This document shows, piece after piece, positions 9,616 through 18,557 of a DNA stretch of 64,000 nt. Positions within the stretch are counted from its first letter, which is position 1; every line of letters begins with the position of its first letter. Made by a program: the position numbers and the translations under genes. The notes under the pieces were generated by a model, which did not search any database, was not told where the DNA came from, and saw nothing but the letters and a program-made list of their open reading frames with translations. Source of the stretch: Sphingomonas arenae. Lineage in GTDB: Bacteria > Pseudomonadota > Alphaproteobacteria > Sphingomonadales > Sphingomonadaceae. Location: the NCBI RefSeq assembly GCF_016924655.1, contig NZ_JAFFJU010000001.1:930001-994000 (forward strand). Reading direction: 5' to 3'.

Positions 9616-11175
9616 ATGGTGATCGTCCCCGCCGCGCCCGAGTCCCCGCCGGGACCGCGCCCATGGTGGGAGACGCGCTGGTTCGTCGCGGCTATGATCC
9701 TGCTTTCGGCAGTGCCGCTGCTCTATCCGCCCATCCCGCCCTTGGTCGACATGATGGGCCACATGGCTCGTTATCGGGTCGAGCTGGACCTCGGCCAGTC
9801 GCCGGAGCTGCAGCGCTACTTCGGCTACAACTGGGCTGTGATCGGCAATTTGGGCGTCGACCTGCTGGTCTGGCCGCTCGGCAAACTGCTGGGCCTTGAA
9901 CTAGCCACCAAGCTCATCGTCATCTCCATTCCGGTGATGACCGTCGCGGGCTTCCTGTGGGTGGCGCGCGAAGTGCACCACCGGCTGCCGCCGACCGTCG
10001 CCTTCGCCCTGCCGTTCGCCTACGGGCACCACTTCCTGTTCGGCTTCGTCAACTATGCCTTGGCGATGGCCCTCGCCTTCCTGGCGTTCGGCCTGTGGCT
10101 GCGGCTGGGCCGGCTGGGCAAGTTCCGGCTGCGCGCCCTGCTGTTCGTGCCGATCAGCATCATCGTGTGGGTCGCGCATGCCTTCGGCTGGGGCATGCTG
10201 GGCCTCCTGTGCTTCTCCGCCGAGGCCGTCCGCCAGCACGACGGGGGCCGGACCTGGTGGAAGGCCGGGCTTGGCGCCGCGGCGCAGGCCTTGGTCCTGG
10301 CGCTGCCACTGCTGCTGATGCTGGCGTGGCGCGAGAACAGCGGCGGCTTCACCGGCGACTGGTTCGACTGGAAAACCAAGTGGATGTGGGTCAAATCCGC
10401 GCTCCGCGACCGTTGGTACGTCTATGATCTCGCGTCCGTCGCAATCCTGGGCGCGGTGTTCCTGTTCGCGCTGATCCACCCCCGGCTGACCATCTCCCGA
10501 ATGCTGAGCTTCACTGCACTGGTGTTGCTGGCGGCATTTGTCCTCCTGCCCCGGATCATCTTCGGGTCCGCTTATGCCGACATGCGGCTGATGCCGTTCC
10601 TGCTGGCGGTCGCGGTGCTCGGCATCCGCTTCAAGTCGGAGACGGTGCTTCCGCTGGCCCGCGTGCTGGCGGTGCTGGCCGTCGGCTTCATGCTGATGCG
10701 CACCGCGACCGTCACCACCAGCCTCGGAATGGCCGCCAACGATCATCGCGCAAAGCTTCAGGCGCTCCAGCATGTGCCGCGGGGCGCGCCGGTCGCAACC
10801 TTCGTCGGCGCGCGATGCGGCTGGCGCTGGGCGCTGCCCCGCAACGACCACCTCGGCGGAATGGTCGTGGTGCGGCGGAACGGCTTTTCCAACAACCAGT
10901 GGTTCATGCAGGGGGGCAACCTGCTGGAGATCAACCACCCAGCTGCCGGCCGGTTCGCCTTCGATCCGTCGCAGCGCATCCGTCCGCGGCAGTGCGAGAA
11001 CCGCGAGAACTGGTCCATCGACCGCTCGCTGGTCCAGCTTCCGCGCGAAGCGTTCGACTATCTGTGGCTGGTCGATCCGCCGCCCTTCGATCCGGCCTTG
11101 CTTGGGGATGCGCAGAAGGTCTGGGAAGGCGGGAACAGCAGCCTCTATCGGCTGGGTTCCGGCCGCGCTAGGTAA
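9616..11175 (+). CDS. Polytopic membrane protein, GT-C-like, unknown
   Basis: The 519-residue protein has about ten hydrophobic segments in the first 400 residues and a soluble C-terminal part. A first TM helix followed by the acidic PPLVDMMGHMARY segment recalls the first loop of GT-C membrane glycosyltransferases, but no specific family was recognised. It is followed 7 bases later by a GtrB-type glycosyltransferase, suggesting a role in glycan or lipid-linked sugar handling. The ATG at 9616 follows GCGAGAGG. Confidence 0.75.
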   Translation: MVIVPAAPESPPGPRPWWETRWFVAAMILLSAVPLLYPPIPPLVDMMGHMARYRVELDLGQSPELQRYFGYNWAVIGNLGVDLLVWPLGKLLGLELATKLIVISIPVMTVAGFLWVAREVHHRLPPTVAFALPFAYGHHFLFGFVNYALAMALAFLAFGLWLRLGRLGKFRLRALLFVPISIIVWVAHAFGWGMLGLLCFSAEAVRQHDGGRTWWKAGLGAAAQALVLALPLLLMLAWRENSGGFTGDWFDWKTKWMWVKSALRDRWYVYDLASVAILGAVFLFALIHPRLTISRMLSFTALVLLAAFVLLPRIIFGSAYADMRLMPFLLAVAVLGIRFKSETVLPLARVLAVLAVGFMLMRTATVTTSLGMAANDHRAKLQALQHVPRGAPVATFVGARCGWRWALPRNDHLGGMVVVRRNGFSNNQWFMQGGNLLEINHPAAGRFAFDPSQRIRPRQCENRENWSIDRSLVQLPREAFDYLWLVDPPPFDPALLGDAQKVWEGGNSSLYRLGSGRAR

Positions 11176-11182
11176 GTGACCC

Positions 11183-12199
11183 ATGACCGCGCTGTCGATT
11201 GTCGTTCCCTGCTACAACGAGGAAGCCTGCCTGGAGCTGCTGCACGCCAGGCTGTCTGCCGCCGCCCAGAAGAGCGTTGGATCGGACTATGAGATCGTGC
11301 TCATCAACGACGGCTCGAGGGACGGCAGCTGGCCCATCATGCAGCGCCTCAGTCGGGAGGACCCGCACCTCGTCGCGCTCGACCTGTCTCGCAACCATGG
11401 GCACCAGCTGGCGCTGACCGCGGGACTGGACCTGTGCCGGGGCGACCGAATCCTGATCATCGATGCCGACCTGCAGGATCCGCCGGAACTGCTCGCCCCG
11501 ATGCTGGAGGTGATGGAGCGGGAGCAGGCCGACGTCGTCTATGGCGTTCGCCGGAGCCGCGCCGGCGAGACCCGCTTCAAGCGCGCCACCGCCCATGCCT
11601 TCTACCGGCTGCTGGCGCGCGCGACGGAGATCGACATTCCCGTAGATGCCGGCGACTTCCGGCTGATGAGCCGGCGCGCGTTGAACGCGCTGCTCGCCAT
11701 GCCGGAGCAGGCCCGCTTCATCCGCGGCATGGTCGCCTGGATCGGCTTCCGCCAGGTGCCGTTTCAGTACGACCGCGCCGAACGGGCGGCGGGCGAGACC
11801 AAATATCCGCTGCGCAAGATGCTTCGCTTCGCCTTCGACGCGCTGACCGGCTTCTCCTCCGCACCGCTGAAGCTTGCCAGTCACTTCGGCCTGCTGTTGT
11901 CGGCGGGATCGCTGCTGATCGTCCTCTACATCCTCTACGCGTTCGCAACCGGGCAGAGCATCCAGGGCTGGACCTCGCTGATGCTGGTGGTGGTGATCCT
12001 GGGCGCGGTGCAGATGTTCGTGCTGGCGATGATGGGTGAATATCTCGGGCGCCTGTACAGCCAGGCAAAGAACCGGCCGCTGTACATCGTGCAGGAGATT
12101 GCCGGCCCGGGTCAGCGGACCGGGCGGCTGGGTCAGGTGGCGGACGCGATGGCGAAGAGCGACAGGCCGGGCGTCAGGGAAACCCTGCCGATCAAGTGA
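11183..12199 (+). CDS. GtrB-type family 2 glycosyltransferase (polyprenyl-phosphate sugar synthase)
   Basis: The 338-residue protein has a GT2 domain (about 1-225) with LSIVVPCYNEE, the nucleotide-sugar binding IDADLQDPPEL (DxD-like) and VDAGDFRLMSRRAL. Two C-terminal TM helices (about 230-285) are as in GtrB/DPM1-like enzymes. Such enzymes transfer a sugar from a nucleotide donor to undecaprenyl phosphate on the cytoplasmic face. A GtrA-like protein lies 0.7 kb away on the opposite strand, supporting a flippase partnership. Its 3' end overlaps the convergent methyltransferase by 67 bases. Confidence 0.88.
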   Translation: MTALSIVVPCYNEEACLELLHARLSAAAQKSVGSDYEIVLINDGSRDGSWPIMQRLSREDPHLVALDLSRNHGHQLALTAGLDLCRGDRILIIDADLQDPPELLAPMLEVMEREQADVVYGVRRSRAGETRFKRATAHAFYRLLARATEIDIPVDAGDFRLMSRRALNALLAMPEQARFIRGMVAWIGFRQVPFQYDRAERAAGETKYPLRKMLRFAFDALTGFSSAPLKLASHFGLLLSAGSLLIVLYILYAFATGQSIQGWTSLMLVVVILGAVQMFVLAMMGEYLGRLYSQAKNRPLYIVQEIAGPGQRTGRLGQVADAMAKSDRPGVRETLPIK

Positions 12200-12861
12200 C
12201 GCTCCAGCGCGAAAGCGCGTTCCAGCGCGGTGTTGAAGGGCGCCGGCGGAAGCTTGTCGTCGCTGTCGTCCTTGCCGGTGATCCTGCCGGCCAGTCGAGC
12301 GGCGACCGCGACCGGGAACAACAGACTGTTCAGATAGCCGATCGCTTCCAGCTTCAGCGGTGAGGCGTCGACCAAGGCCTTGAGCTGGCGCTTCGAGTAG
12401 CGGCGATGGTGATGGTTCACGACGTCGTGCGCCGACCACATCCACTGGTGTGCGGGAACCGTCATCAGGAAGCGGGCGCCGGGCTTCAAGCGGCGGGCGA
12501 TGCTGGCGAGGGCAGCGGCGTCATCCTCGATATGCTCGATGACGTCGAGAGAGGCGATCATGTCGAACGCGCGTTCCGGCACGCCCGTCAGGTCGGGCAG
12601 GGGAGCGGAGCCGACCGGGCGGCCCAGCCGCTGCTCCGCCACCGCCCGCGCGGCGGGGTCCACCTCGATCGCCTCGACATCCCCGAACTGACCAAGCATG
12701 GCGAGGTTGTGCCCGGTGCCGCAGCCGATCTCCAGGATGCGCGCGCCTGCGGGCGGCCGGACCCGGCGGCGGATGAGGGCGGCCAGCACCTCGCGCCGGG
12801 CCCGGTACCACCAATGCTGCTGGTCGAGTTCCGCCATGCGGTCGTAGACGATGCGTTCCAT
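12133..12861 (-). CDS. Class I SAM-dependent methyltransferase
   Basis: The 242-residue protein has SAM motif I ILEIGCGTGHNLAML (about residues 36-50), an acidic motif II at EAIEVD, and FDMIASLDVIEHIEDD. The HHHRRYSKRQL segment is common in methyltransferases of glycan clusters. The ATG at 12861 was chosen because it shares a base with the TGA of gtrA (TGATG) and begins the family-like MERIVYDRMAELDQ. The substrate is unknown; a sugar or lipid-linked intermediate is likely from context. Confidence 0.8.
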   Translation of the reverse strand: MERIVYDRMAELDQQHWWYRARREVLAALIRRRVRPPAGARILEIGCGTGHNLAMLGQFGDVEAIEVDPAARAVAEQRLGRPVGSAPLPDLTGVPERAFDMIASLDVIEHIEDDAAALASIARRLKPGARFLMTVPAHQWMWSAHDVVNHHHRRYSKRQLKALVDASPLKLEAIGYLNSLLFPVAVAARLAGRITGKDDSDDKLPPAPFNTALERAFALERHLIGRVSLTPGLSLFAIASAT

Positions 12862-13265
12862 CAGGCGAACACCCACAGGCGGTTGAGGAGGTAGGTGGCA
12901 AAGGGCGTCACCAGCACGGCGGGGACCAGCGGCCACCAGGTTGGCCCGCCGAGCACGTCCGTGCAGACCCAAGTGAAGGTGGCGTTCAGGACGAAGCCGA
13001 AGGTCTGCACGCCCAAAAACTGCAGCTTGGTCCGGCGGTCCTCGACCTTGCCATGGCCCTTAAAGCTCCACCGGCTGTGCAAGAAGAAGCCGACCGTCAC
13101 CGCCACCCCAAAAGCGATCACCACCGCGAACACCGGCCACATGACGTAAGTGGCGAGCGGCCAGTAGATCACCGAATACAGAACCGTCAGGGCGAGACCG
13201 ACCATCCCGAAGCGGACAATCTGGCTTACCGTTTCGCGGTGCTGGGGAGGCAAGGTCGACAACAT
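12861..13265 (-). CDS. GtrA family membrane protein
   Basis: The 134-residue protein has four TM helices and the GtrA-like pattern IVRFGMVGLALTVLYS, VTVGFFLHSRWSFK and FLGVQTFGFVLN, ending LLNRLWVFA. GtrA proteins are proposed to flip polyprenyl-linked sugars across the inner membrane. Its stop shares a base with the start of the downstream methyltransferase, so the two are co-translated. It pairs functionally with the nearby GtrB-type transferase. Confidence 0.88.
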   Translation of the reverse strand: MLSTLPPQHRETVSQIVRFGMVGLALTVLYSVIYWPLATYVMWPVFAVVIAFGVAVTVGFFLHSRWSFKGHGKVEDRRTKLQFLGVQTFGFVLNATFTWVCTDVLGGPTWWPLVPAVLVTPFATYLLNRLWVFA

Positions 13266-13311
13266 GGGTTCACCTTGCCCTTTAGCCGCAAGGCTCTAGA
13301 GCGCCAGCCCC

Positions 13312-15102
13312 ATGGTGCGTGTGACCTGGGACGAGACGCTGGACTGGGCGGGCCGGCACTGGCGAGCCATCGTGGTGGTCGCCTGGGCCTGCGCATGCGC
13401 CTGGATGCTCTATCAGCGCTGGACCGGCATCCACTGGTTCGCGCTGTCCGACACCGACGACAATCTGCGGATGGCGCAGGTGCGGGCGTGGCTCGGCGGG
13501 CAGGACTGGTACGACCTTCGCCAGTACAAGCTCGATCCGCCCGCGGGCGCGAACATCCACTGGTCGCGCGTCGTGGACCTGCCGATCGCGGGGCTGATCC
13601 TGCTGGGACGACTGTTCACCAACGGCCCGAATGCCGAGCGGTTCGCGGTCGCGGTGGCGCCGCTGCTGCCCTACCTGCTGCTGGGTCTCGCCGTCGCGCT
13701 GAGCGTGCGCCGGCTGATCCATCCGGCCGCTTTCGTGGTGGCGCTGGGCACCCTGTTCTTCGCGGGGTCGACCAACGGCATGTTCATGCCGCTGCGCATC
13801 GATCACCATGGCTGGCAGATTGCGCTGCTGGCGGTGGCGGTTGCGGGCCTCGCCGACCCACGGCCGGCACGCGGCGGGCTGACCACCGGCCTGGCCAGCG
13901 CCCTGTCACTGAGCATCGGGCTGGAAATGCTGATCTACCTGGCGATCGCCGGGGCAGCCCAGGTGCTGATGTGGGTAGACGAGGCAGGTCAACGGCGGCG
14001 CATCGCGGCTTATGGCGTAAGCCTAGCCGGGGGAGCGACCATCGGCTTCCTGCTGTTCGCGAGCTACGCCAACCGGGCGCCGGTCTGCGATGCCCTGTCG
14101 CCGGTCTGGCTGAGCGACGCGCTGATTGGGGGAGCGCTGCTGACGCTGCTCGCCTGGTGGTCGCCCGCGGGCTGGCCCAAGCGAATGCTCGGCGCCGCGG
14201 CAGCGGGTGTGGTGGTCGCCGCTTTCCACGCGTTGGCCTGGCCGCACTGCCTCAGCCGGCTGGAGGGGGTCTCGCCCGAGGTCCAGCGGCTGTGGCTGGA
14301 CAATGTGCGGGAGGCCAAGCCGCTCTACGAGCATACGCAGCAGACCATCCTGATGGTCGCGACGCTGCCGGTCATTGGCGTCATCGGCTGGATCGCGCTG
14401 GCATGGCGCAACCGGCGGGACCGCGACCTGTTCCGGCGGACGGTGGCGATTGGAGCCATTGCGATCGCGGCGGCGCTGCTGCTGTTGTGGCAGACCCGGG
14501 CGGGCCCCTCGGCGCAGATGCTGGCGATCCCGGGAGCGGTGGCGCTGGCGTGGATCCTGCTGCCCTGGGCATGGCACGCGAAGAACCCGGTGCTGTTCGC
14601 GCTGGGGGTGATCGGCGCGGTCCTGCTCGGCTTCGGGGCCGCGGCGCCATTGGCGCGGGGCTTCCTCCCCTCGCCGCCGCAGACGGAGCGCGAGCGGATG
14701 GTGAATCGTGCCAACCGGCTGTGCCCGACCCTGTCGGCGATGCGCCCCGTGGCGCTGCAGCCCAAGGGCACGATCTTCACCTTCGTCGACCTGGCGCCGC
14801 GGGTGATCTCGGTCACCCATCACAGCAGCATCGCGGGCCCTTACCACCGCAATGGTGAGGCGATCGGCGACGTGATGAAGGCGTTCCGCGGCGATGCCGC
14901 CAATGCGCGCGCGATCATCGCGGACAAGTATCGCGCGGACTACGTGCTGGTCTGCCCAATGATGAGCCAGGCGACGGTGTTCATGGCCTCCGCGCCGCGC
15001 GGCTTCTACGTGCAGCTGGCGAACGGTCGCGCGCCCGAGTGGCTGCGGCCGATTGATCTCGGCAAGGACAGCCCGCTCCGGATGTGGCGGGTGGTGCGTT
15101 AG
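13312..15102 (+). CDS. Large polytopic membrane protein, STT3/GT-C-like, unknown substrate
   Basis: The 596-residue protein has about twelve hydrophobic segments and a soluble C-terminal domain. After the first TM helix comes SDTDDNLRMAQVRAWL, a DxD-type acidic loop as in GT-C enzymes, then WSRVVDLP, and LRIDHHGWQ before the fourth helix. These resemble STT3-like bacterial membrane glycosyltransferases, though assignment is tentative. It is divergent from gtrA with a 46-base gap. Its TAG stop overlaps the MarC stop in TTAG. Confidence 0.72.
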   Translation: MVRVTWDETLDWAGRHWRAIVVVAWACACAWMLYQRWTGIHWFALSDTDDNLRMAQVRAWLGGQDWYDLRQYKLDPPAGANIHWSRVVDLPIAGLILLGRLFTNGPNAERFAVAVAPLLPYLLLGLAVALSVRRLIHPAAFVVALGTLFFAGSTNGMFMPLRIDHHGWQIALLAVAVAGLADPRPARGGLTTGLASALSLSIGLEMLIYLAIAGAAQVLMWVDEAGQRRRIAAYGVSLAGGATIGFLLFASYANRAPVCDALSPVWLSDALIGGALLTLLAWWSPAGWPKRMLGAAAAGVVVAAFHALAWPHCLSRLEGVSPEVQRLWLDNVREAKPLYEHTQQTILMVATLPVIGVIGWIALAWRNRRDRDLFRRTVAIGAIAIAAALLLLWQTRAGPSAQMLAIPGAVALAWILLPWAWHAKNPVLFALGVIGAVLLGFGAAAPLARGFLPSPPQTERERMVNRANRLCPTLSAMRPVALQPKGTIFTFVDLAPRVISVTHHSSIAGPYHRNGEAIGDVMKAFRGDAANARAIIADKYRADYVLVCPMMSQATVFMASAPRGFYVQLANGRAPEWLRPIDLGKDSPLRMWRVVR

Positions 15103-15731
15103 CCGGCGAGGCCCGGCAGGCTCCGCTCCAGCCCGTCCAGCACGAACTGCACCGCTAGCGCGGCCAGGATCACGCCGAGGATGCGGGTGATCATCGCTTC
15201 CAGCTTGGCGCCGATCAGCCGCATTAGTGGCCCGGCGAGCAGCAGGGCGATCAGCGTCAGGACGATGACGGCGGTCATTGCCGACAGGACAATGATCCCC
15301 TCCACGGTGCCCTGGGCCCGGGCGGAGAGCAGCATGATCGAGGCGATGGAGCCTGGCCCCGCGATCATCGGAATCGCCATGGGGAAAACGGAGATGTCGT
15401 CGGCCTCGGGCGTGCCTTCGATATCGCGGGCGCGCTCCTCGCGGCGCTCGGTGCGGCGCTCGAACACCATGTCGAGGGCGATCATGAACAGCATGATGCC
15501 GCCCGCCAGCCGAAAGGCGGACAGGCTGATACCGAGGGTGCGCAGCAGTGGCTCACCGAGCAGGGCGAAGAAGACGAGGATGCACCAGGCAACAAGCACG
15601 GAGCGGATCGCCATGCGCCGGCGGTGGGCCGCATCGGTGCCCTTGGTCAGTCCGGCGAAGATGGGCGCGCAGCCGGGCGGGTCAATGATGACCGCAAGCG
15701 TGATGAAGGCCGAAGTGAAAAGCTCGATCAC
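15099..15731 (-). CDS. MarC family integral membrane protein
   Basis: The 210-residue protein has six hydrophobic segments and the MarC (UPF0056) pattern: VIIDPPGCAPIF near residue 17, FRLAGGIMLFMIALDM, and FPMAIPMIAGPGSIASIM near 115. The biochemical role of the family is not established. The start is GTG at 15731, which overlaps the TGA of the upstream gene (GTGA). The stop overlaps that of the convergent STT3-like gene. Confidence 0.9.
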   Translation of the reverse strand: MIELFTSAFITLAVIIDPPGCAPIFAGLTKGTDAAHRRRMAIRSVLVAWCILVFFALLGEPLLRTLGISLSAFRLAGGIMLFMIALDMVFERRTERREERARDIEGTPEADDISVFPMAIPMIAGPGSIASIMLLSARAQGTVEGIIVLSAMTAVIVLTLIALLLAGPLMRLIGAKLEAMITRILGVILAALAVQFVLDGLERSLPGLAG

Positions 15732-16369
15732 GACTTGGGAGCGGCGACCTGCTGGTCAAGCGCGGTGACGTAGGCGCGGCCATTCCACAGCTTGGTCTCG
15801 AAGCGGCGGGAGCCGTCCTTTGCGACCCGCCACTCCCAGATCAGGGTGCCGTCGGCCGAGCGGCCCTGGCCTGCGTCCGCTGGGGGCTTGCCGGCGATCA
15901 GGGCGGTCGGCTCGGTCGCAGCGCGGTAAGCGGCAGGGATGGCCTTGAGGTTGCCGCAGCTCGCGCGGCGGACAGATGCGCGGCGAGGACGCGGGAGCCG
16001 GGTCTTGAGCTCGTCACCCCCGTCCACGCTCCACTTCCAGCCACCGTCCTGCTGCTTCAGCCACACGGTGGTGAAATAGCCGTGCAAGTTCCGGTCGCGG
16101 ATCAGCCACGGGCCCGTGTTCACCGCACTGCGGCGATCGCAGGACACGAAGCTGCGGGCCGGCCACCACTCGACGGAGCGGGGCGGATCCTTGCGGTTCC
16201 TCAGGAACTCGTGCGCCCACACGGCCTGTGGGTTGAACATGACAGCCGAGGGCTCCGCATATTCGCGGAAGGCGGTCCACTGACCAACCTGCTGCGCGCG
16301 AGCGGCAAAGGCGCGTTCCGCATCGACGGCAGTCGGGGCGGCGGCAGCGGCGAGCAGGATGGAAAGCAT
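15728..16369 (-). CDS. Hypothetical secreted protein
   Basis: This 213-residue protein was not assigned to a named family. It has a short N-terminal hydrophobic segment (MLSILLAAAAAPTA) that looks like a signal peptide. The next part (FREYAEPSAVMFNPQAV and VWLKQQDGGWKWSVDGGDE) resembles NTF2-like folds. Two Cys residues could form a disulfide. Its ATG directly abuts the folD stop, and its own stop overlaps the MarC start, so folD, this gene and marC form one transcript. Confidence 0.65.
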   Translation of the reverse strand: MLSILLAAAAAPTAVDAERAFAARAQQVGQWTAFREYAEPSAVMFNPQAVWAHEFLRNRKDPPRSVEWWPARSFVSCDRRSAVNTGPWLIRDRNLHGYFTTVWLKQQDGGWKWSVDGGDELKTRLPRPRRASVRRASCGNLKAIPAAYRAATEPTALIAGKPPADAGQGRSADGTLIWEWRVAKDGSRRFETKLWNGRAYVTALDQQVAAPKS

Positions 16370-17260
16370 CTACAGGTCCTCCGGTACCTTGAGGCCGGCG
16401 CGCCGGTGCGCCGCGACCAGGGTGTTACGCAGCAGCATGGCGATGGTCATCGGCCCGACGCCGCCAGGCACCGGCGTGATCGCGCCCGCGACCTCCCGCG
16501 CCTCGTCGAAGGCGACATCGCCGACCAGCCGGGTCTTGCCGTCCTCATCGGCTGCGACCCGATTGATGCCGACGTCGATCACGGTGGCGCCGGGCTTGAT
16601 CCAGTCGCCGCGGACCATCTCGGGACGGCCGACCGCCGCCACCAGGATGTCGGCGCGGCGACAGATGGCCGGCAGGTCGCGGGTTCGGCTGTGCGCGATG
16701 GTCACGGTCGCGCTTTCGCCGAGCAGCAGCATGGCCATGGGCTTGCCGACGATGTTGGAACGGCCGATCACCACGGCTTCCGCGCCGCTCAGGTCCCCCA
16801 GCTGCTCCTTCAGGAGGTGCAGGCAGCCGAGCGGCGTGCAGGGCACCAGCGCATCCGCCCCGACCGCGAGCCGGCCTGCATTCACCACATGGAAGCCGTC
16901 GACGTCCTTGGCCGGATCGATCGCATCGATCACCCGCGCCGCATCGATCTGGTCTGGCAAAGGCAGCTGGACGAGAATGCCGTCCACCTGCTCATCGCGG
17001 TTCAGCTGCTCGACGAGCGCCAGCAGGTCCGCCTCGCGCGTGTCGACCGGAAGCTGATGCGAGAAGCTCTGCATTCCCGCCTCGCGGGTCGCCTTGCCCT
17101 TGGAGCGGACGTAGACTCCGCTGGCCGGGTCTTCGCCCACCAGGACAGTCGCCAGGCCCGCCGCTCGCCCGGTGCTTGCGCGGAAGAAGTCGGCCGTGAT
17201 CGCCAGCCGCTGCCGCAGCGCCTCCGCCGCCGCGCGGCCGTCGATCAGCGCCGCGGCCAT
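16370..17260 (-). CDS. folD: Bifunctional methylene-THF dehydrogenase/cyclohydrolase FolD
   Basis: The 296-residue enzyme interconverts methylene-, methenyl- and 10-formyl-tetrahydrofolate. Visible hallmarks are [17 protein letters not shown] with the catalytic YxxxK-type segment, [33 protein letters not shown] and [10 protein letters not shown]. The ATG at 17260 ([13 protein letters not shown]) was chosen because upstream residues are not family-like. It lies one base after the YggT stop. Confidence 0.97.
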   Translation of the reverse strand: MAAALIDGRAAAEALRQRLAITADFFRASTGRAAGLATVLVGEDPASGVYVRSKGKATREAGMQSFSHQLPVDTREADLLALVEQLNRDEQVDGILVQLPLPDQIDAARVIDAIDPAKDVDGFHVVNAGRLAVGADALVPCTPLGCLHLLKEQLGDLSGAEAVVIGRSNIVGKPMAMLLLGESATVTIAHSRTRDLPAICRRADILVAAVGRPEMVRGDWIKPGATVIDVGINRVAADEDGKTRLVGDVAFDEAREVAGAITPVPGGVGPMTIAMLLRNTLVAAHRRAGLKVPEDL

Positions 17261-17261
17261 G

Positions 17262-17555
17262 TCAGATTGCGATGTCCGCGGCGAGCCCGGCGAGCAGCAT
17301 CCGCACGATGGAGATCGCCAGCAGGAGAACCACGGGCGAGAGGTCCAGGCCGCCGAAGTCCGGCATGATCCGGCGGATCGGCCGGTAGAGCGGGTCGAGG
17401 AAACGCTCGAGCCCGACGAGGAAGCGCCGCACGCCCTCGCTGGACGTATTGATGACGTTGAAGGCAATGAGCCAGCTGAGGATGACCTGGAGGATGATGA
17501 TCCAGGTCAGGACCCGAAGCAGCAGGTCGGCGATGTTGAAGAGCGCCAGGAGCAT
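17262..17555 (-). CDS. YggT family membrane protein
   Basis: The 97-residue protein has two hydrophobic regions and the YggT signature: [10 protein letters not shown], then LEPFLDP-like [17 protein letters not shown] and a C-terminal [17 protein letters not shown]. Family members are small inner-membrane proteins linked to cell envelope or osmotic functions. It is immediately upstream of folD on the same strand. Confidence 0.92.
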   Translation of the reverse strand: MLLALFNIADLLLRVLTWIIILQVILSWLIAFNVINTSSEGVRRFLVGLERFLDPLYRPIRRIMPDFGGLDLSPVVLLLAISIVRMLLAGLAADIAI

Positions 17556-17597
17556 GAGGGCGGCTTAGCCGGGGAGTGTGACGGGAGCAACACGGCC

Positions 17598-18557
17598 CTA
17601 AGGGGCAAAGCGCTCCGGCTGGGCTTCGGCCAGCACGACTGCGAAGTCACGTGCCGGGTCGGTCCATTCGGCAACCGGGGTCCACCCGCCCGCCAGCAGC
17701 AGCATGCGCCCGCCGCGCGGTCCGTACTTGTGGCTGTTCTCGCTGTGGATGCTCTCGCCGTCGGCCAGGCGGAAGGTCTGTCCGGCCACGCTGAACTCAA
17801 CGGCCCCGGTTGCGACCAGGTGCATCTCGACCCGGCTGAGGATGTCGTTCCAGCGCGCTTGATGGCGGAATTTCTGCACGGGGATGGTGCCGTCCAGCTC
17901 CCGGTTGATGCGGTGAAGCAAATTGAGGTTGAACGCGGCGGTGACGCCCTCCGGCTCGTCGTAGGCGGCGATCAGGCGGTCGATCGGCTTCACGCGGTCC
18001 ATGCCGATCAGCAACAAGGCGCCGGTGCCCAGCGTGGCTCGGAAGTGGCGCAGCAGGTCGGTGGCACTATGCGGAACGAAGTTGCCGATGGTCGAACCGG
18101 GAAAGAAGCCGAGCACCGCATGGCCCGGGACCTCCGCCGGAAGGTCGATAGGCGTGGCGAAATCCGCCTCGACCGGGTGGATGGGGAGGCCCGGCAGCTT
18201 GGCCTCGAGTTCGACGGCACTGGCGCGCAGGTAGTCGCCGGAGATGTCCACGGGCACGTAGAGCGCCGGGCGAATGGCTTCGAGCAGGATCGGCGTCTTG
18301 GTGAGCGACCCTGCCCCGAACTCGACAACCGCCCGCCCGGGCCCGACCCGCTCCGCCAATTCCGGCATGATGTCGCGGAGCAGGGCCGTCTCGGTGGCGG
18401 TCGGATAATAGCTGCGCAACCGCGTGATCGCGTCGAACAGCTCCGACCCGCGCTGGTCGTACAGCCAGCGCGCGGGGATCGCCTTGGGGTGGCTCGCGAG
18501 GCCGCGCAGAACGTCAGTCCGGAACTGAGGGTCGGCGTCGTCAGAGGTCGCGGGCAA
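17598..18557 (-). CDS. egtD: L-histidine N-alpha-methyltransferase EgtD
   Basis: The 319-residue protein trimethylates histidine to hercynine, the first step of ergothioneine biosynthesis. It shows IPARWLYDQRGSELFDAIT near the start, VVEFGAGSLTKTPILLEA (SAM site), FFPGSTIGNF and IHSENSHKY, all typical of EgtD. The start is a TTG at 18557 inside the egtB 3' end (17-base overlap), consistent with translational coupling. egtB follows the order egtB-egtD on the minus strand. Confidence 0.95.
   Translation of the reverse strand: MPATSDDADPQFRTDVLRGLASHPKAIPARWLYDQRGSELFDAITRLRSYYPTATETALLRDIMPELAERVGPGRAVVEFGAGSLTKTPILLEAIRPALYVPVDISGDYLRASAVELEAKLPGLPIHPVEADFATPIDLPAEVPGHAVLGFFPGSTIGNFVPHSATDLLRHFRATLGTGALLLIGMDRVKPIDRLIAAYDEPEGVTAAFNLNLLHRINRELDGTIPVQKFRHQARWNDILSRVEMHLVATGAVEFSVAGQTFRLADGESIHSENSHKYGPRGGRMLLLAGGWTPVAEWTDPARDFAVVLAEAQPERFAP

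Noticed and set aside
13053-14858. A 601-codon plus-strand frame overlapping the STT3-like gene
   Set aside because: Arg/Gly-rich shadow of the true frame; no motifs or start.
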